A stretch of 64,000 nt of DNA. It comes from MGIIb-Q1 sp964342465. Lineage in GTDB: Archaea > Thermoplasmatota > Poseidoniia > Poseidoniales > Thalassarchaeaceae. The notes under the pieces were generated by a model. It was not told where the DNA came from. It worked only from the letters and a program-made list of their open reading frames with translations, and made no database searches. Location of the stretch: NCBI GenBank assembly GCA_964342465.1, contig CAYFFQ010000010.1, positions 1 through 64,000 on the forward strand, read 5' to 3'. The position numbers and the translations under genes were made by a program. Below are positions 16,610-26,737 of the stretch, in pieces. Each line of letters begins with the position of its first letter. Position 1 is the first letter of the stretch.

Positions 16610-18775
16610 TTGATTGCCCCTCCGCCACCTGCTCAATCAGTGCGAAGCGGCCCATCTCTAATCGTCCTGCTCCTGCTCGCCATCCCCTTGGCGTCGATGG
16701 CGGCGCAGACGGCATGGGTCGGTGACATTCACACAAGCGGCGAAAGCCGAGAGGATGGCGAGAGGGGAATTGGCGTCCAATCACTGATGGACACAACCGA
16801 TAAGCCGTTTCACGGCGGCCAACGGAATACATCCACCTCATCACCACAAAAACCAGCGGTATTGTGGGATGAAGCGCACCCCAACGGCTGGGCACAGTCT
16901 GGTCGCGGCAGCAACGAAATCAACCGAATAATCATCCATGTCACACAGGGTTCCTATGCAGGGGCGGTCTCATGGTTCAACAATGCGGACGCACAGGTCG
17001 CCGCCCATTATGTGGTCAACAACCATGATGCTCCATATTCCTCCAATCTCAATCACGCAGATGGTGAAATCACGCAGATGGTCGCAGACGAAGACATAGG
17101 GTATCACGATGCCAACGCCAACAGCAACAGCATCGGCATAGAACACTCTGCCTACATTGACCCCAATAACGGCTACCGTGTGGACGGAGGATTCTCGACG
17201 GCGATGTATGAACAATCGGCAAAACTGGTCGCTTGGCTCACCTACATCTACGATATACCGGTCAACCGTTATTTCATAGTCGGCCATTCTGAGGACGAGC
17301 ATTTTGGAGGGACATCCTCGCACCAAGACCCTGGCCCAGACTGGAATTGGACATACTACCTCCGGCTTGTCAGAGATTATCGCGGCTCGACCGACGAACT
17401 ACCCCTTGACAGGGTGGTTGAGGTCACCACAGACACACCACTGTTCAGAACCGCGGCGGGGGGTGAAACTGGATTGGTCGCCCATTCGGGGGAGAGATAC
17501 CACGCTACTGCATATTGTCTATGCGGCCCTGCGGGGAGAGTGAAGGTGCAATTCAACTCTTCCGAGAGCGTATGGGTGCAGACGGCAAATATCAGGCAGG
17601 TTGATTCGGCAACACTGTTCGATGTTTCATATTCTGACCTCTATGATTGGTTGAATGTCCGTGATAGCGCAGCAGGTAATGACCTTGCGAATATCTTCGA
17701 TGGTCAGTCATTCGTGGCTGTGAACAACGCCACTTGGAATGAGTTCTATTATGGAGGTCGGCCAACAGCCTTCGCCCATTCAGATTTCATGGTGGCGAGG
17801 GAATGGTTGGCTCCGCAATTGGTTCAGCCACCGCAGATTGATTCGCCCAGCAATGAATCGCTTCTCAACACGTCAGTGTATTGGAGATACGAGGCGCCGC
17901 CGGTGGTAGCCTCCTACCTCCGAGAATTCAGTTTCACCCTTAGTGGGCCTGATGGGGAAGTGCGGTTGCAGGGGGGAAACTTTGGCAGTGGTGCAGATAT
18001 TGGAGTTTTTCAACCGTCCCATACTCTCGACGAGGTCGGAGTTTGGAACTGGTCTTTCACATTCTATGACCCCGTAGGGGTTGCACAGATTCCTTTGTTT
18101 GCATCAATCAATGTCGTCGAAGAGGAGGTTGAACTCCTCGGCTGCATGGACGCGAACGCTTCCAATTTCGATGTGAATGCCACAATTGATGACGGCTCAT
18201 GTGAATATCCCCCACCTCCCGTTCAGGGTTGCACCGACTCAAGTGCGGAGAACTTTGACTCCAATGCTACGGTGGATGATGGGTCTTGTCTCTACTCTGA
18301 ACCGCCGGTTCTTGGGTGCATGAACAGTAGTGCGTTGAATTTCGATACGAATGCTACACTGGACGATGGCTCCTGTCAATACCAATCAGCACCCATCTTC
18401 GGTTGTACCTACCCCGATGCACGGAACTACGATGTTAATGCCACGGCTGATGATGGTTCATGTCGTTTTTCCGACAATGGTTCAGAGGATGACGAGTCTG
18501 CCGAGACAATCGTGGGTTGTACCTATCACAACGCTGTGAATTTCCGACCGGATGCCGAACTAGATGATGGCTCATGCATCTTCCCGCCAACTGATGGCAG
18601 CAGTCAAGGCGACGGTGGTCAGGGCGGCGATGGAGAAGAAAGTGGTGGAGTTGGGTCGAATGATGAAGCAACCAGTGCGTCGCTCTATAGGGTGTTGGTC
18701 GCTGCCGTGGTATTACTATTGTTCTGCATCTCAACGATGACAATTATCATGTTCTCAACCCGCGATTCGGATTGA
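16610..18775 (+). CDS. Secreted N-acetylmuramoyl-L-alanine amidase-fold protein with Cys-rich repeats
   Basis: 721 residues. The signal segment PSLIVLLLLAIPLASMAAQ is followed by an amidase_2/PGRP-like domain (about 84-255). The zinc ligands are present: His110 (IIIHVTQG), His226 (VGHSEDEHF) and His238 (SSHQDPGPDW). The family cleaves the lactyl-alanine bond of bacterial peptidoglycan. Archaea lack that polymer, so the target is probably bacterial (inference). After an Ig-like region come five repeats of the type GC(M/T)D..A.NFD.NAT.DDGSC, then a Gly-rich linker and a C-terminal membrane helix (LVAAVVLLLFCISTMTIIMF). Starts: TTG 16610, or GTG 16640 nearer the signal segment. Confidence 0.85.
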   Translation: MIAPPPPAQSVRSGPSLIVLLLLAIPLASMAAQTAWVGDIHTSGESREDGERGIGVQSLMDTTDKPFHGGQRNTSTSSPQKPAVLWDEAHPNGWAQSGRGSNEINRIIIHVTQGSYAGAVSWFNNADAQVAAHYVVNNHDAPYSSNLNHADGEITQMVADEDIGYHDANANSNSIGIEHSAYIDPNNGYRVDGGFSTAMYEQSAKLVAWLTYIYDIPVNRYFIVGHSEDEHFGGTSSHQDPGPDWNWTYYLRLVRDYRGSTDELPLDRVVEVTTDTPLFRTAAGGETGLVAHSGERYHATAYCLCGPAGRVKVQFNSSESVWVQTANIRQVDSATLFDVSYSDLYDWLNVRDSAAGNDLANIFDGQSFVAVNNATWNEFYYGGRPTAFAHSDFMVAREWLAPQLVQPPQIDSPSNESLLNTSVYWRYEAPPVVASYLREFSFTLSGPDGEVRLQGGNFGSGADIGVFQPSHTLDEVGVWNWSFTFYDPVGVAQIPLFASINVVEEEVELLGCMDANASNFDVNATIDDGSCEYPPPPVQGCTDSSAENFDSNATVDDGSCLYSEPPVLGCMNSSALNFDTNATLDDGSCQYQSAPIFGCTYPDARNYDVNATADDGSCRFSDNGSEDDESAETIVGCTYHNAVNFRPDAELDDGSCIFPPTDGSSQGDGGQGGDGEESGGVGSNDEATSASLYRVLVAAVVLLLFCISTMTIIMFSTRDSD

Positions 18776-18786
18776 TTGACACTCCC

Positions 18787-18946
18787 CTCACGCCCTGTTG
18801 GTAGGCGATTCACCACTCGCTTTTGACCCCCACTCATGTGACCGCCAGTGTCGCTCACGCCCTGTTGGTCATCGATTCACCACTCGCTTGAGACTCTCAC
18901 TCATGTGACCGCCAGTGTCGCTCACGCCCTGTTGGTAGGCGATTCA
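18787..18946. repeat. 67-bp tandem array ending at the stop codon of the zinc-ribbon gene
   Basis: Units beginning ctcacgccctgttggt start at 18787, 18854 and 18921, exact 67-bp period. The third overlaps the stop codon (18944-18946) of the minus-strand gene, and the tca in gattca is kept in all copies. In this array the shared sequence is mostly 3' untranslated, unlike the arrays that copy coding sequence. Confidence 0.88.
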
Positions 18947-19405
18947 TTCCTCTTCAGCGGCGAGATAGGCTTCCAACTCCTCCGGAGTCACCATCGCATC
19001 ACCCTCATCGTCATCTTCGGGTTTGTCCCACAGCATGGTGTCACATCCACCACAGATGAAGGTCTGGGGGCGCGCCCCATCAACCCAACTGACCTGTCCA
19101 CACTTTCCACAGAGAACACTTGTTCTGATAGGCTCATCGAGAGTCGTGTCAATTCTGTACATGATACTACCCTCTGCACCTTGGGGAAGTTCACCCGCAT
19201 CAGGCTCCCATTCTTGAATATCCTTTTCGCTCATTGGTCTTGGTTCTTCGACCCGCGAGTATGCGAGGAGGAACATGACAGCACCCGCCAACCCTATCGG
19301 TGCGCCGACTGCGATGTAGGAAGGGTTGGCGAAGACCACTCCGGATGCTGTGAACAGGCAGAGCCACGAAGCGATGAAGAGGTTGGCTCTGGTATTGGCC
19401 CCCAT
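18944..19405 (-). CDS. Small two-helix membrane protein with a zinc ribbon
   Basis: 153 residues. Two N-terminal membrane helices (LFIASWLCLFTASGVVFA and IAVGAPIGLAGAVMFLLAYS) precede a cytoplasmic part with a C4 zinc ribbon (LCGKCGQ, then FICGGCDTM) and an acidic tail. Such proteins are common and uncharacterised in marine euryarchaea. The product could act in membrane protein quality control or as a membrane-linked adaptor, but nothing here shows it. It stands alone between the amidase and aminotransferase genes. Confidence 0.78.
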   Translation of the reverse strand: MGANTRANLFIASWLCLFTASGVVFANPSYIAVGAPIGLAGAVMFLLAYSRVEEPRPMSEKDIQEWEPDAGELPQGAEGSIMYRIDTTLDEPIRTSVLCGKCGQVSWVDGARPQTFICGGCDTMLWDKPEDDDEGDAMVTPEELEAYLAAEEE

Positions 19406-19496
19406 TTACTTCCCTCTCTCTTCTTCGTGGCGGCCATTGTCCCAATCCATCTCTATGCCGCTGAAGTCAGCGGTTGTGGCAGCATGTTGGCTACCC

Positions 19497-20846
19497 TCAA
19501 CCCGTCACGAAATGCCACGCATCAATGAGGATTTGGGCGGCTCGTTCCATCTGTTTACTCGAGATTGAGCATATTCCGACTCGGATGCCCCCTCTCAACG
19601 GCACCACATAGAGATGCGATTCCGCCGCTTTCTCGGCGATCGCAACGGGGTCATCAAAAGGAATGAATGCAAAATAGCCGTCATCCGACGGCATCAGCGG
19701 CATACCCGATTCACCGATTATTCGGTTGAAGGTCCGCCTTCTTCGGTGCAGCAACTGCTTGAGTCTCGCCTTCTCCTCCCCCCAAGCGAGAGCATTTTCT
19801 TCTTCATTGTGAATGCCAACTAAAGCAGACTGGGGCAGCCGTGGGGCGAGTGACCATGTTCCTCTACCGGTGACCGCGCAGACCTCTCCCAAGCGATTAA
19901 CATAATCTTCGGATGGGTGAAGAAAAACGATTGCCCCACATCTGAGGCCATAAATGGTGTGTGACTTGGAGGCGGAGAATCCCCAACAGACCAGCAGATT
20001 GTCGGGCCAGTCAGCCCAAGAGAACTTCTTGTGGATAGTTTCTGACCAGCCATACGGTTCGTCTGCATATACTGCATAGGCGGTGTCTAGGAAGAGGGTG
20101 ACTCCGGTTTCGGGATGGTTTGTGGCACAATCGATGAAGGCATCGAGGACAACTTCACGTCCCGCCTCATCCAGCGACAGACCAGTAGGGTTGTGGGCGG
20201 GGTCGTTCAACCAAGCTAGAATACGGTCCTGTTTCGCGGCGAGTTCTTCCAATGAGCCTGTGAGTGCTGAGAGGTCAACCTTAGAATGACCCCCTTCACC
20301 ACTAGTGTTGAGTATCGGCCATTCCTTGATGGGAAGGCCACATTCTGCCGCCAGTGTGTCATAAGGTGACCAGCGGCGGGAGCGAAAGAGAACCGTCTCT
20401 CCGACCGCCAACATGGTGCGGGCGGAAAGATAGAGGGCGCCCGTTCCGCCTGGTGTGGCGACGGCGTGGCTGTGCAGTCCGATATCGTGCAGGCTGGCTA
20501 GGCGCGGCCCGACTGCCAATTCAGCAGCCAACTTCTTGAATTCGGGCAATCCAGCGAGTGGTGCATACGAAGAGTAATCGATATCGCTCTGATTACGGAG
20601 GGACTTCATCACCACTCTATTGACGGCAAGGGTGCCGTCATCTTCAAGCAGGCTGCCGACAGTTCCATTGATGGCCGGCTCGCCGAGAGCCTTCGCCTGT
20701 AGATAGCGGCCATACCATGTGAAGATGGTATCAGTCCCATTCTTGACCCGACTCTCATCGGGAAGAAATGTTGCTTCTAGCCGACCCAAATCCACGACGA
20801 ACACCCAAGGCACCGGTGGTCCGCCGCCGAGCCGTCCTAAGGCCAT
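19497..20846 (-). CDS. PLP-dependent aminotransferase, class I/II
   Basis: 449 residues from ATG 20846. Fold-type I features are in order: the Gly-rich phosphate region (TPGGTGALYLSAR), the Asn-Pro motif (NDPAHNPTG), the Asp before the PLP lysine (LFLDTAYAVYADE) and the lysine (FSASKSHTIYGLR). The C-terminal Arg that grips the substrate carboxylate is probably in RGGIRVGICS. The GFSASKSHTIYGLR string resembles aspartate/aromatic aminotransferases. The exact substrate cannot be read. Flanking genes give no pathway clue. Confidence 0.87.
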   Translation of the reverse strand: MALGRLGGGPPVPWVFVVDLGRLEATFLPDESRVKNGTDTIFTWYGRYLQAKALGEPAINGTVGSLLEDDGTLAVNRVVMKSLRNQSDIDYSSYAPLAGLPEFKKLAAELAVGPRLASLHDIGLHSHAVATPGGTGALYLSARTMLAVGETVLFRSRRWSPYDTLAAECGLPIKEWPILNTSGEGGHSKVDLSALTGSLEELAAKQDRILAWLNDPAHNPTGLSLDEAGREVVLDAFIDCATNHPETGVTLFLDTAYAVYADEPYGWSETIHKKFSWADWPDNLLVCWGFSASKSHTIYGLRCGAIVFLHPSEDYVNRLGEVCAVTGRGTWSLAPRLPQSALVGIHNEEENALAWGEEKARLKQLLHRRRRTFNRIIGESGMPLMPSDDGYFAFIPFDDPVAIAEKAAESHLYVVPLRGGIRVGICSISSKQMERAAQILIDAWHFVTG

Positions 20847-21002
20847 TCAATTATCAAACCATTCCTCAAAACATCAGGGAATTTCTGTTGAGTAGCATGG
20901 TCGGTTGAGCGTGTATCAAAGATGCACAGTTCCTTCTCCAAACAACAGACTATATTCCACTTTTGAGGTTGTTTTTGTTGTTCAAGCCAACGGTAATTTT
21001 CA

Positions 21003-21023
21003 CTTTCCCCTAGAGGGGGAAAG
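21003..21023. promoter_or_regulatory. Inverted repeat upstream of the giant surface protein gene
   Basis: ctttcccc, then a 5-base spacer, then ggggaaag: a perfect 8-bp inverted repeat just upstream of the start region of the 21051 gene. It could be an operator or an RNA hairpin covering the 5' end. No experiment or homology supports a specific regulator. Confidence 0.35.
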
Positions 21024-21050
21024 TTCACATTGAGCACCAATCCTGAGCAG

Positions 21051-24000
21051 ATGAGGGAGGGCTCGTCAGTGAAGCATCAAGCATTCGTTCTCACCATCCT
21101 TATGCTCTCTTCATCACTTTTCGGATTGTTCATCAATGCCACTGGCATCTTGGAAGAAGCCGATGGAGGTGGCAGCCAACCAGACGAACTCGGGCCTGAG
21201 GCGATTCGGGATTTCGCCTCGCTGAACTCATCTGAGATAGTATCCATTTCAACCATTCCGACAACATTGTCTAATTCATTCAAGGTGCAGGTCGAAGAAG
21301 GGAAGGCGGTCAGGAACATTTCCCTTGAAATGCAGCCGAAGGCGCTTCCGCGCGACGAAGCGGTCTCATTCACTCAACCCAACGACTTCAATCAGACTGG
21401 AGCCATTTCAGAGGGCATCGACTTCAACAACTCCGGCTTACAAGTCTCAGCCATCGATGAGTATTGGGATTTTGAAGGGAGTAACAATCTCCCCACAGGG
21501 TGGACCTCCACAAATTCGTACTATGGCCGAATCAACACCATGACCTGCGGCACCAACGGAACGAGTTCCCGCTCACTCACGGTTCGCCACAACAGTGTCA
21601 GCGTCACTTCCAATCAGATTGACCTCTCATCACTTTCCACAGGCCAAATCTCCTTCTGGATGCGGGAGGGGCAATCGGGTTGTGGTGAAGACCCCGACAG
21701 CAGTGAGCACATGTATGTGGAGTATCTCCGTTCTAGTGGTTCGTGGGGGCAGATCACCTACTTCAACGCAGGACTAGGCTATCCCTACTACACACCCCGA
21801 AGTGTCTCTTTCAGTCTGCCAAATGACGCCTTCCACTCCAATTTCAAGTTCAGGTTCCGCCTTTCGCACGGTTCGGGAACATGCTGCGACTGGTGGTTCG
21901 TCGATGATGTCAGGCTTACCAAACCGGGTGGCGAAGGTTCGTGGTCCACGCCCGCCTTCGGACCCAATGCTTCGCTCGCATCATTCCGCTCGCTTCCCGG
22001 CCCATACGGGGTCATGAGCATCGACACCGATGCACCGGCCAACGCGGTCAGTTGGTCGGTGCTGGATGCGAGCAACGGCTCAGTGCTCGATGGATTCTGG
22101 GAGAGGAGTGAAAGGTGGGCCGACTTGGGCGGCATCGATTGGAAGAGGCATCCGGCGATTCGCCTGAAGGTGACTCTCAGTGCGCAAGGCACGGGAACGG
22201 TATCGAAGATCAATGGCGTCCATATTCAGGGCCGGTTCGTCAATTCGTTCGATGACAACCCGAACGATTGGAACCTCGTCGCCTGTACATGGGACGGTGA
22301 CAGCATCACAGGCGACGGTGAAGCCTACTCGCCGACAATCATTTCTCGTCGGCCCATCAGTCGAATAGAGAGTGATGCCGTCGCCACTGGAAGCGGTTCC
22401 CTTCAGATTGCTTTGGATGGCGCCGGCTGGGCCGACATTACCAACAGCGGTCTCACCGTTCTTGAGAGGCCAGCCCACGAAATCAAATTCAGATGGTATG
22501 GGGGCGGCCAGACCTTCGACCTACAGAAATTCGATGTGAATCTTCACTCTTCTGGCCTGCCCGAATCCCCGAGAATCGACCTGTGGGGGGATGGTGTTGA
22601 CGAGTGGGGAGTGGTGAACCAGTCCATCGGCACATGGGGAGCACAGGACCGTCTAGCGGATGGAAACCTATCACGCGCCGTCAAATTTCCCGGTCAGCAC
22701 AACATCCCTCTGTGGATTCCGAGAGACACATCCGGTGACCTGATTTTTGAGATTTCACCTGACAACTCCAGCGGAGTCTCCGCCCTGATGGTGCAGTTGA
22801 TTGTCGACGGGACTCTCGTCGCTTCGTGGAATCACGGCTCAGCCTCGGATTCGAGGATTCTTCGATTGCAGGGCAACGACAAGACCAATTTCATGACCGA
22901 AGTTGCACTCTCACAACCCGTTTGGAGTCAGCATGGTGTGGAATACGTGGCTGCAGAACTGGTGCTAGATGCACAGGCTGGCGGGGCGACGCTGTCTGGA
23001 TTGTTATTACCCCATTCGCCTGTCGCAAACTTGCATTTTGAGCCCTCAGACCCACTAACCCTTCGCCTCAATGACATGGCGAAAAGCATGACTGCGAACA
23101 GCGGTTGGGTGACTTTACCGCTGAGTATGATTTGGAACTATCCCGCATCCATGGAAGTGACACTCACGGCTCTAAACAGCGGGGACTCCGCTGCCATCGT
23201 TCTTGAGCAGGCAAGCAACCTTTCGGCCACTCTCACTCCATCGTGGAGAATGGTCGAGATAACCAACAACATCTCATTCAGCAACGGCCAGTTGGCTGCT
23301 CTCAGGTATGAATTGACAGGATTGAGGAATTCTCTCGTCTATACGGTATGGGTAGGAGCCAACCCACTCCCAAATGATTCCCTTGTCGGAGATGCTGATG
23401 CAATAATCCTCCCAGAAACCTTCGCAGTGGGGCCATATTCCCCCCCTGCCAACGCCAGTGGACCGGGGGTCTGTTGTGAATTGCATCCCACCCTCTCCTT
23501 CTCACCCAACGCCACTTGGGATGATGAGGAGATGGTCACACTCTCGGTGCGCGGTGTGATGGTCGATGGACTGATTTCACTACCGTGGGTACAGAGGTTC
23601 GGCGTAGGCCCCTCTCAGGGTGTGGAGAATGATATCAAGGTGTCAGAATGGCGTGTTCTTAATGACCGAGGTATCGTGATTCCAGAGCACACCTCATACC
23701 TGAAATCAGATTCCGACATCACGATAGAAGTCGAATTAGGGTTTGAAAACATCGAGTCTCTGTTCGGCCCGCGTGCTGGTGAGGCCGAGGTGCGCCTCTA
23801 CGAAAACGGCATCCTGAAGAGCACGACGACCCATCTTGAGAGAGGTGTGGCGACATTCGTCACGCGTACTCCGGCCGTTACCGGCGTGGTCAGTTATTCG
23901 GTCGAATTTTCTCCCCTCGTCGGTGGCGACGATGTCACGACAGTCGCTCTGCAGAGAGTGTTTGAAATCGATGGTTTGCCACCTCAGGTGGTGTCCAAGA

Positions 24001-26384
24001 ACATCGCCGACCACGACCATCTTGAACCGTCGTCGGCGCAACAGTTTGTTTTCGAGATATCCGACCAGCCGACACTTCCCACCGACATCACTCTGATGTT
24101 GTGGCGACAGTGGCAGGATGATGCCGACGGCGACGCAGAGGCCGACGCCGGTGAATACCAGCCCCAATCACTCGACCTTCCGGCCAATCTCAGCGGCGCA
24201 AGTGGAAATTACACCTTCACCTTTGATGACACCTTCGGACTGGAAGGCGACATTGTCGCCGCCTATATCATCGGCTCTGATGCTGCTGGGAACATGATTG
24301 AGGGTGGTGGCGGAGCAGAGGCGGGTCAGACCCTTTTCATGTATCAACTGATGAGCGATGAAGCCCCATCAATCAATCGTCAGGGGGCTGGTTGGGATGG
24401 TGGGGTGCGAGAGTGGCTTCACCCTTCAGTGGTCTATGGGCTAACCCTACCCTTCACTGAGGAGAATGGTTTTTCGGATGTTGAAGGTGTCACACTCAAC
24501 CTCGCTGGGAACTCCGAGAACGACATTCTGAATGTGAGATGGAACTCCACTTCAGAGTCATGCCTCAGTAGCAGTTTTGACCTGCAAATCATTTCCTGTG
24601 AGGTCTCGGCGCAGCAAGGAAACCTCTCCGCCTTCACCAGTGATTTGCAGATTCACCTCGAATTCGTACTTTCATGGGATTTACCAAGAGAAGATGGTCT
24701 GCGTAGAGAGCCTGACCTAGAGGTGGTGGATAGAGCAGGGCAGGGTGCTTGGATAGCCTATCCCGAACTTAGATGGAGATATTCGACCGATATGGAAATC
24801 GTCACCGAGTCGGTGCAGGTCTCACTCGATGAAGGAAGTCGTTCCTCGGATGGTGCGTGGGTGCGACCAAACAGCAACATCACCATTTCGGGAAGAGTAG
24901 CGTTCTCCCCAAGTGGTGACACACCTCAAGATGAAATCAAAGTAAAGGTACTTCTCGATGGAAGAGGACAGAGCGTAAGAACGGAAGATGGTGATTGGCA
25001 GGTCACCCTCAAGGCTCCGAACAATGCCCCAGAAACTCCAATCCCACTAACCTACGAATTGACCGACCTGCCGGCGATGGCTCGTGATGTGACTGATGAG
25101 GGTATGTCCTCACTCCTGATTACTGTAGACGCCACCGCTCCGATACCGGTGGCGGTCGTCGGACCGAGAGAGGGCAGCATCATCCCGATTTCATCTCTCT
25201 CATCTGTGGTGGTCGAACTACAGATTGATGAGAGAGAACAGTTGGACGGGGAATCACTTTCACTGCATTGGCTTGTCACCCACGGCTCCTCTCCCTACGG
25301 AGACGAGATTGCCAGTGGCAACTCATCCATGCATCTCCCTTCTCACAATGCCGCCGGCGAGGCAATCCCAGTGCGAGCGACCTTCAATCTCGCTGGCGCC
25401 ATCCCCGCACAATACCTATCCAATGAGTTGGCCGTCCATGTTTGGGTGGCAGGCAGCGACATGGTCGGACATCAGATGGTCTCGGACATCCAGTTCAATT
25501 CACCGAACAAACCTCTGGCGATGTGGACTCTACAACGTCTCGAGGCGAAACTGGTGGTGGACCGGAACAACCTCTCATACTCACACTACAGCGACCTCGT
25601 TAGTGGTCAATCGGTCACCGTGACAGTGGCGGTGGAGAACCTCGGGCAGGTCCATGGTACGGCGGAGATAACCCTGATTCAGGTGGGCGCGCAGGGCGAA
25701 GAAGTCGTGGTCACCCCCGTTGCTCGACAGGTTGGTGTGGACCCTCGCTCTTCATCTATAGTTCAGATAGACTGGCTCCTGAAATCGTCAGGACATTTCC
25801 ACATCAAGGTGCTGATGGATGGAGAGGAGGTTGCTATCGGTGAGACAATCAGCGTCGATGAAGCGAAGGCCGAGGGGCTGCTCGGTGACCTGCAACAGCG
25901 CGGCTTCACCCTAGAGTGGTTGGTCATCCTCGGAGGTCTGTTCATCATGCTCACCGCCATTATCGTGATTGCCATACGGGCTGGTGGCCCCATCGATGAA
26001 GATGAGTGGGCCGATGATGTCGATGCGACCGCCTCCCTCGAAGCGGAGATGAACGGCGGAGGTGACAGTGCTGCCATCGCCGCCAGTGAATGGGCGACGA
26101 TGCAAGCTCAGTCCAGTGATCTAGGACAACCAACAGAGTGGACGCCTGAGCAGATTGCTTGGTGGCAGGGGCAACAGAGCGCTCAGAGCGGAAGCAGTTG
26201 GACTCCCGAACAGATAGATGAGTGGCGGCGGCAACAGGGCCAGCAGACTGAATGGACGCCTGAACAGATCGCCTATTGGCAGGCGCAACAGGCCGAATGG
26301 TCGGCAGAACAGGTGGCCACATGGCAGGCGCAACAGGCGCAGCAATACGGTGATTCCAGCCAAGAGGGATATGGCTGGCAATGA
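21051..26384 (+). CDS. Giant single-pass surface protein with a repetitive cytoplasmic WTPEQI tail
   Basis: 1777 residues from ATG 21051; a TTG at 21030 is also open. The signal segment FVLTILMLSSSLFGLFI is followed by a very long extracellular part. A MAM/jelly-roll-like domain (roughly 140-295, ending in WWFVDDVRLT) has paired cysteines. Many beta-sandwich modules follow. Near the C-terminus are a CARDB-like region (VTVAVENLGQVHGTAEITL), a membrane helix (LEWLVILGGLFIMLTAIIVI) and a cytoplasmic tail. The tail repeats W(T/S)(P/A)EQIxxWxxQQ about five times. The tail suggests intracellular docking or multimerisation (inference). The gene stands alone, preceded by an inverted repeat. Confidence 0.87.
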   Translation: MREGSSVKHQAFVLTILMLSSSLFGLFINATGILEEADGGGSQPDELGPEAIRDFASLNSSEIVSISTIPTTLSNSFKVQVEEGKAVRNISLEMQPKALPRDEAVSFTQPNDFNQTGAISEGIDFNNSGLQVSAIDEYWDFEGSNNLPTGWTSTNSYYGRINTMTCGTNGTSSRSLTVRHNSVSVTSNQIDLSSLSTGQISFWMREGQSGCGEDPDSSEHMYVEYLRSSGSWGQITYFNAGLGYPYYTPRSVSFSLPNDAFHSNFKFRFRLSHGSGTCCDWWFVDDVRLTKPGGEGSWSTPAFGPNASLASFRSLPGPYGVMSIDTDAPANAVSWSVLDASNGSVLDGFWERSERWADLGGIDWKRHPAIRLKVTLSAQGTGTVSKINGVHIQGRFVNSFDDNPNDWNLVACTWDGDSITGDGEAYSPTIISRRPISRIESDAVATGSGSLQIALDGAGWADITNSGLTVLERPAHEIKFRWYGGGQTFDLQKFDVNLHSSGLPESPRIDLWGDGVDEWGVVNQSIGTWGAQDRLADGNLSRAVKFPGQHNIPLWIPRDTSGDLIFEISPDNSSGVSALMVQLIVDGTLVASWNHGSASDSRILRLQGNDKTNFMTEVALSQPVWSQHGVEYVAAELVLDAQAGGATLSGLLLPHSPVANLHFEPSDPLTLRLNDMAKSMTANSGWVTLPLSMIWNYPASMEVTLTALNSGDSAAIVLEQASNLSATLTPSWRMVEITNNISFSNGQLAALRYELTGLRNSLVYTVWVGANPLPNDSLVGDADAIILPETFAVGPYSPPANASGPGVCCELHPTLSFSPNATWDDEEMVTLSVRGVMVDGLISLPWVQRFGVGPSQGVENDIKVSEWRVLNDRGIVIPEHTSYLKSDSDITIEVELGFENIESLFGPRAGEAEVRLYENGILKSTTTHLERGVATFVTRTPAVTGVVSYSVEFSPLVGGDDVTTVALQRVFEIDGLPPQVVSKNIADHDHLEPSSAQQFVFEISDQPTLPTDITLMLWRQWQDDADGDAEADAGEYQPQSLDLPANLSGASGNYTFTFDDTFGLEGDIVAAYIIGSDAAGNMIEGGGGAEAGQTLFMYQLMSDEAPSINRQGAGWDGGVREWLHPSVVYGLTLPFTEENGFSDVEGVTLNLAGNSENDILNVRWNSTSESCLSSSFDLQIISCEVSAQQGNLSAFTSDLQIHLEFVLSWDLPREDGLRREPDLEVVDRAGQGAWIAYPELRWRYSTDMEIVTESVQVSLDEGSRSSDGAWVRPNSNITISGRVAFSPSGDTPQDEIKVKVLLDGRGQSVRTEDGDWQVTLKAPNNAPETPIPLTYELTDLPAMARDVTDEGMSSLLITVDATAPIPVAVVGPREGSIIPISSLSSVVVELQIDEREQLDGESLSLHWLVTHGSSPYGDEIASGNSSMHLPSHNAAGEAIPVRATFNLAGAIPAQYLSNELAVHVWVAGSDMVGHQMVSDIQFNSPNKPLAMWTLQRLEAKLVVDRNNLSYSHYSDLVSGQSVTVTVAVENLGQVHGTAEITLIQVGAQGEEVVVTPVARQVGVDPRSSSIVQIDWLLKSSGHFHIKVLMDGEEVAIGETISVDEAKAEGLLGDLQQRGFTLEWLVILGGLFIMLTAIIVIAIRAGGPIDEDEWADDVDATASLEAEMNGGGDSAAIAASEWATMQAQSSDLGQPTEWTPEQIAWWQGQQSAQSGSSWTPEQIDEWRRQQGQQTEWTPEQIAYWQAQQAEWSAEQVATWQAQQAQQYGDSSQEGYGWQ
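26134..26340. repeat. In-frame repeats encoding the WTPEQI/QQ tail
   Basis: About five imperfect units encode EWTPEQIAWWQGQQ, SWTPEQIDEWRRQQ, EWTPEQIAYWQAQQ, EWSAEQVATWQAQQ and similar. Unit lengths vary (about 13-20 codons), so the set is repeat expansion followed by drift. Confidence 0.8.
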
Positions 26385-26737
26385 ACCGTCACATTCCTTT
26401 TTTAACCTCGAATCCATGCATTCCCTTATCGGACATCTTGATAACTTCGTCTCACTTGGGTTAGTTGTTTGCTGGCACGAGAATACAGCATTGTATTTGC
26501 CGAAATGGATGCTTTCTCTGATTAGATTGAACTCATCTCCGGCCCCATTTTGATACCGCCTTTCGCGGCTAGATGCCCCTCGGTGAAAGATGTAAGATAG
26601 AACTGACATACGAGTTCAATGCGACGCACATATTGAGTATGTGCACTTTCCCTCTAGCCTACTCCTTTAGGGTGTGGTTGGTTCAGTAGGGGTGAAGAGT
26701 TGTTCTGAGAATGGGCAGAATCTTAATGTGATATTTG
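26385..26737. other. Intergenic region, AT-richer, no gene seen
   Basis: About 350 bp. A run of six T (ccttttttaacc, 26395-26406) shortly after the stop at 26384 is a plausible terminator. I find no convincing ORF, tRNA or repeat in the rest. Composition falls towards the AT-richer gene that follows. Confidence 0.45.
26395..26406 (+). terminator. Possible U-run terminator of the giant surface protein gene
   Basis: ccttttttaacc lies 11 bases after the stop codon. U-runs alone can terminate archaeal transcription. Confidence 0.4.

Noticed and set aside
16610..18775. Viral endolysin
   Set aside because: It has a signal segment, a cysteine-repeat stalk and a C-terminal membrane anchor, with no phage genes around; a host surface protein is more likely.
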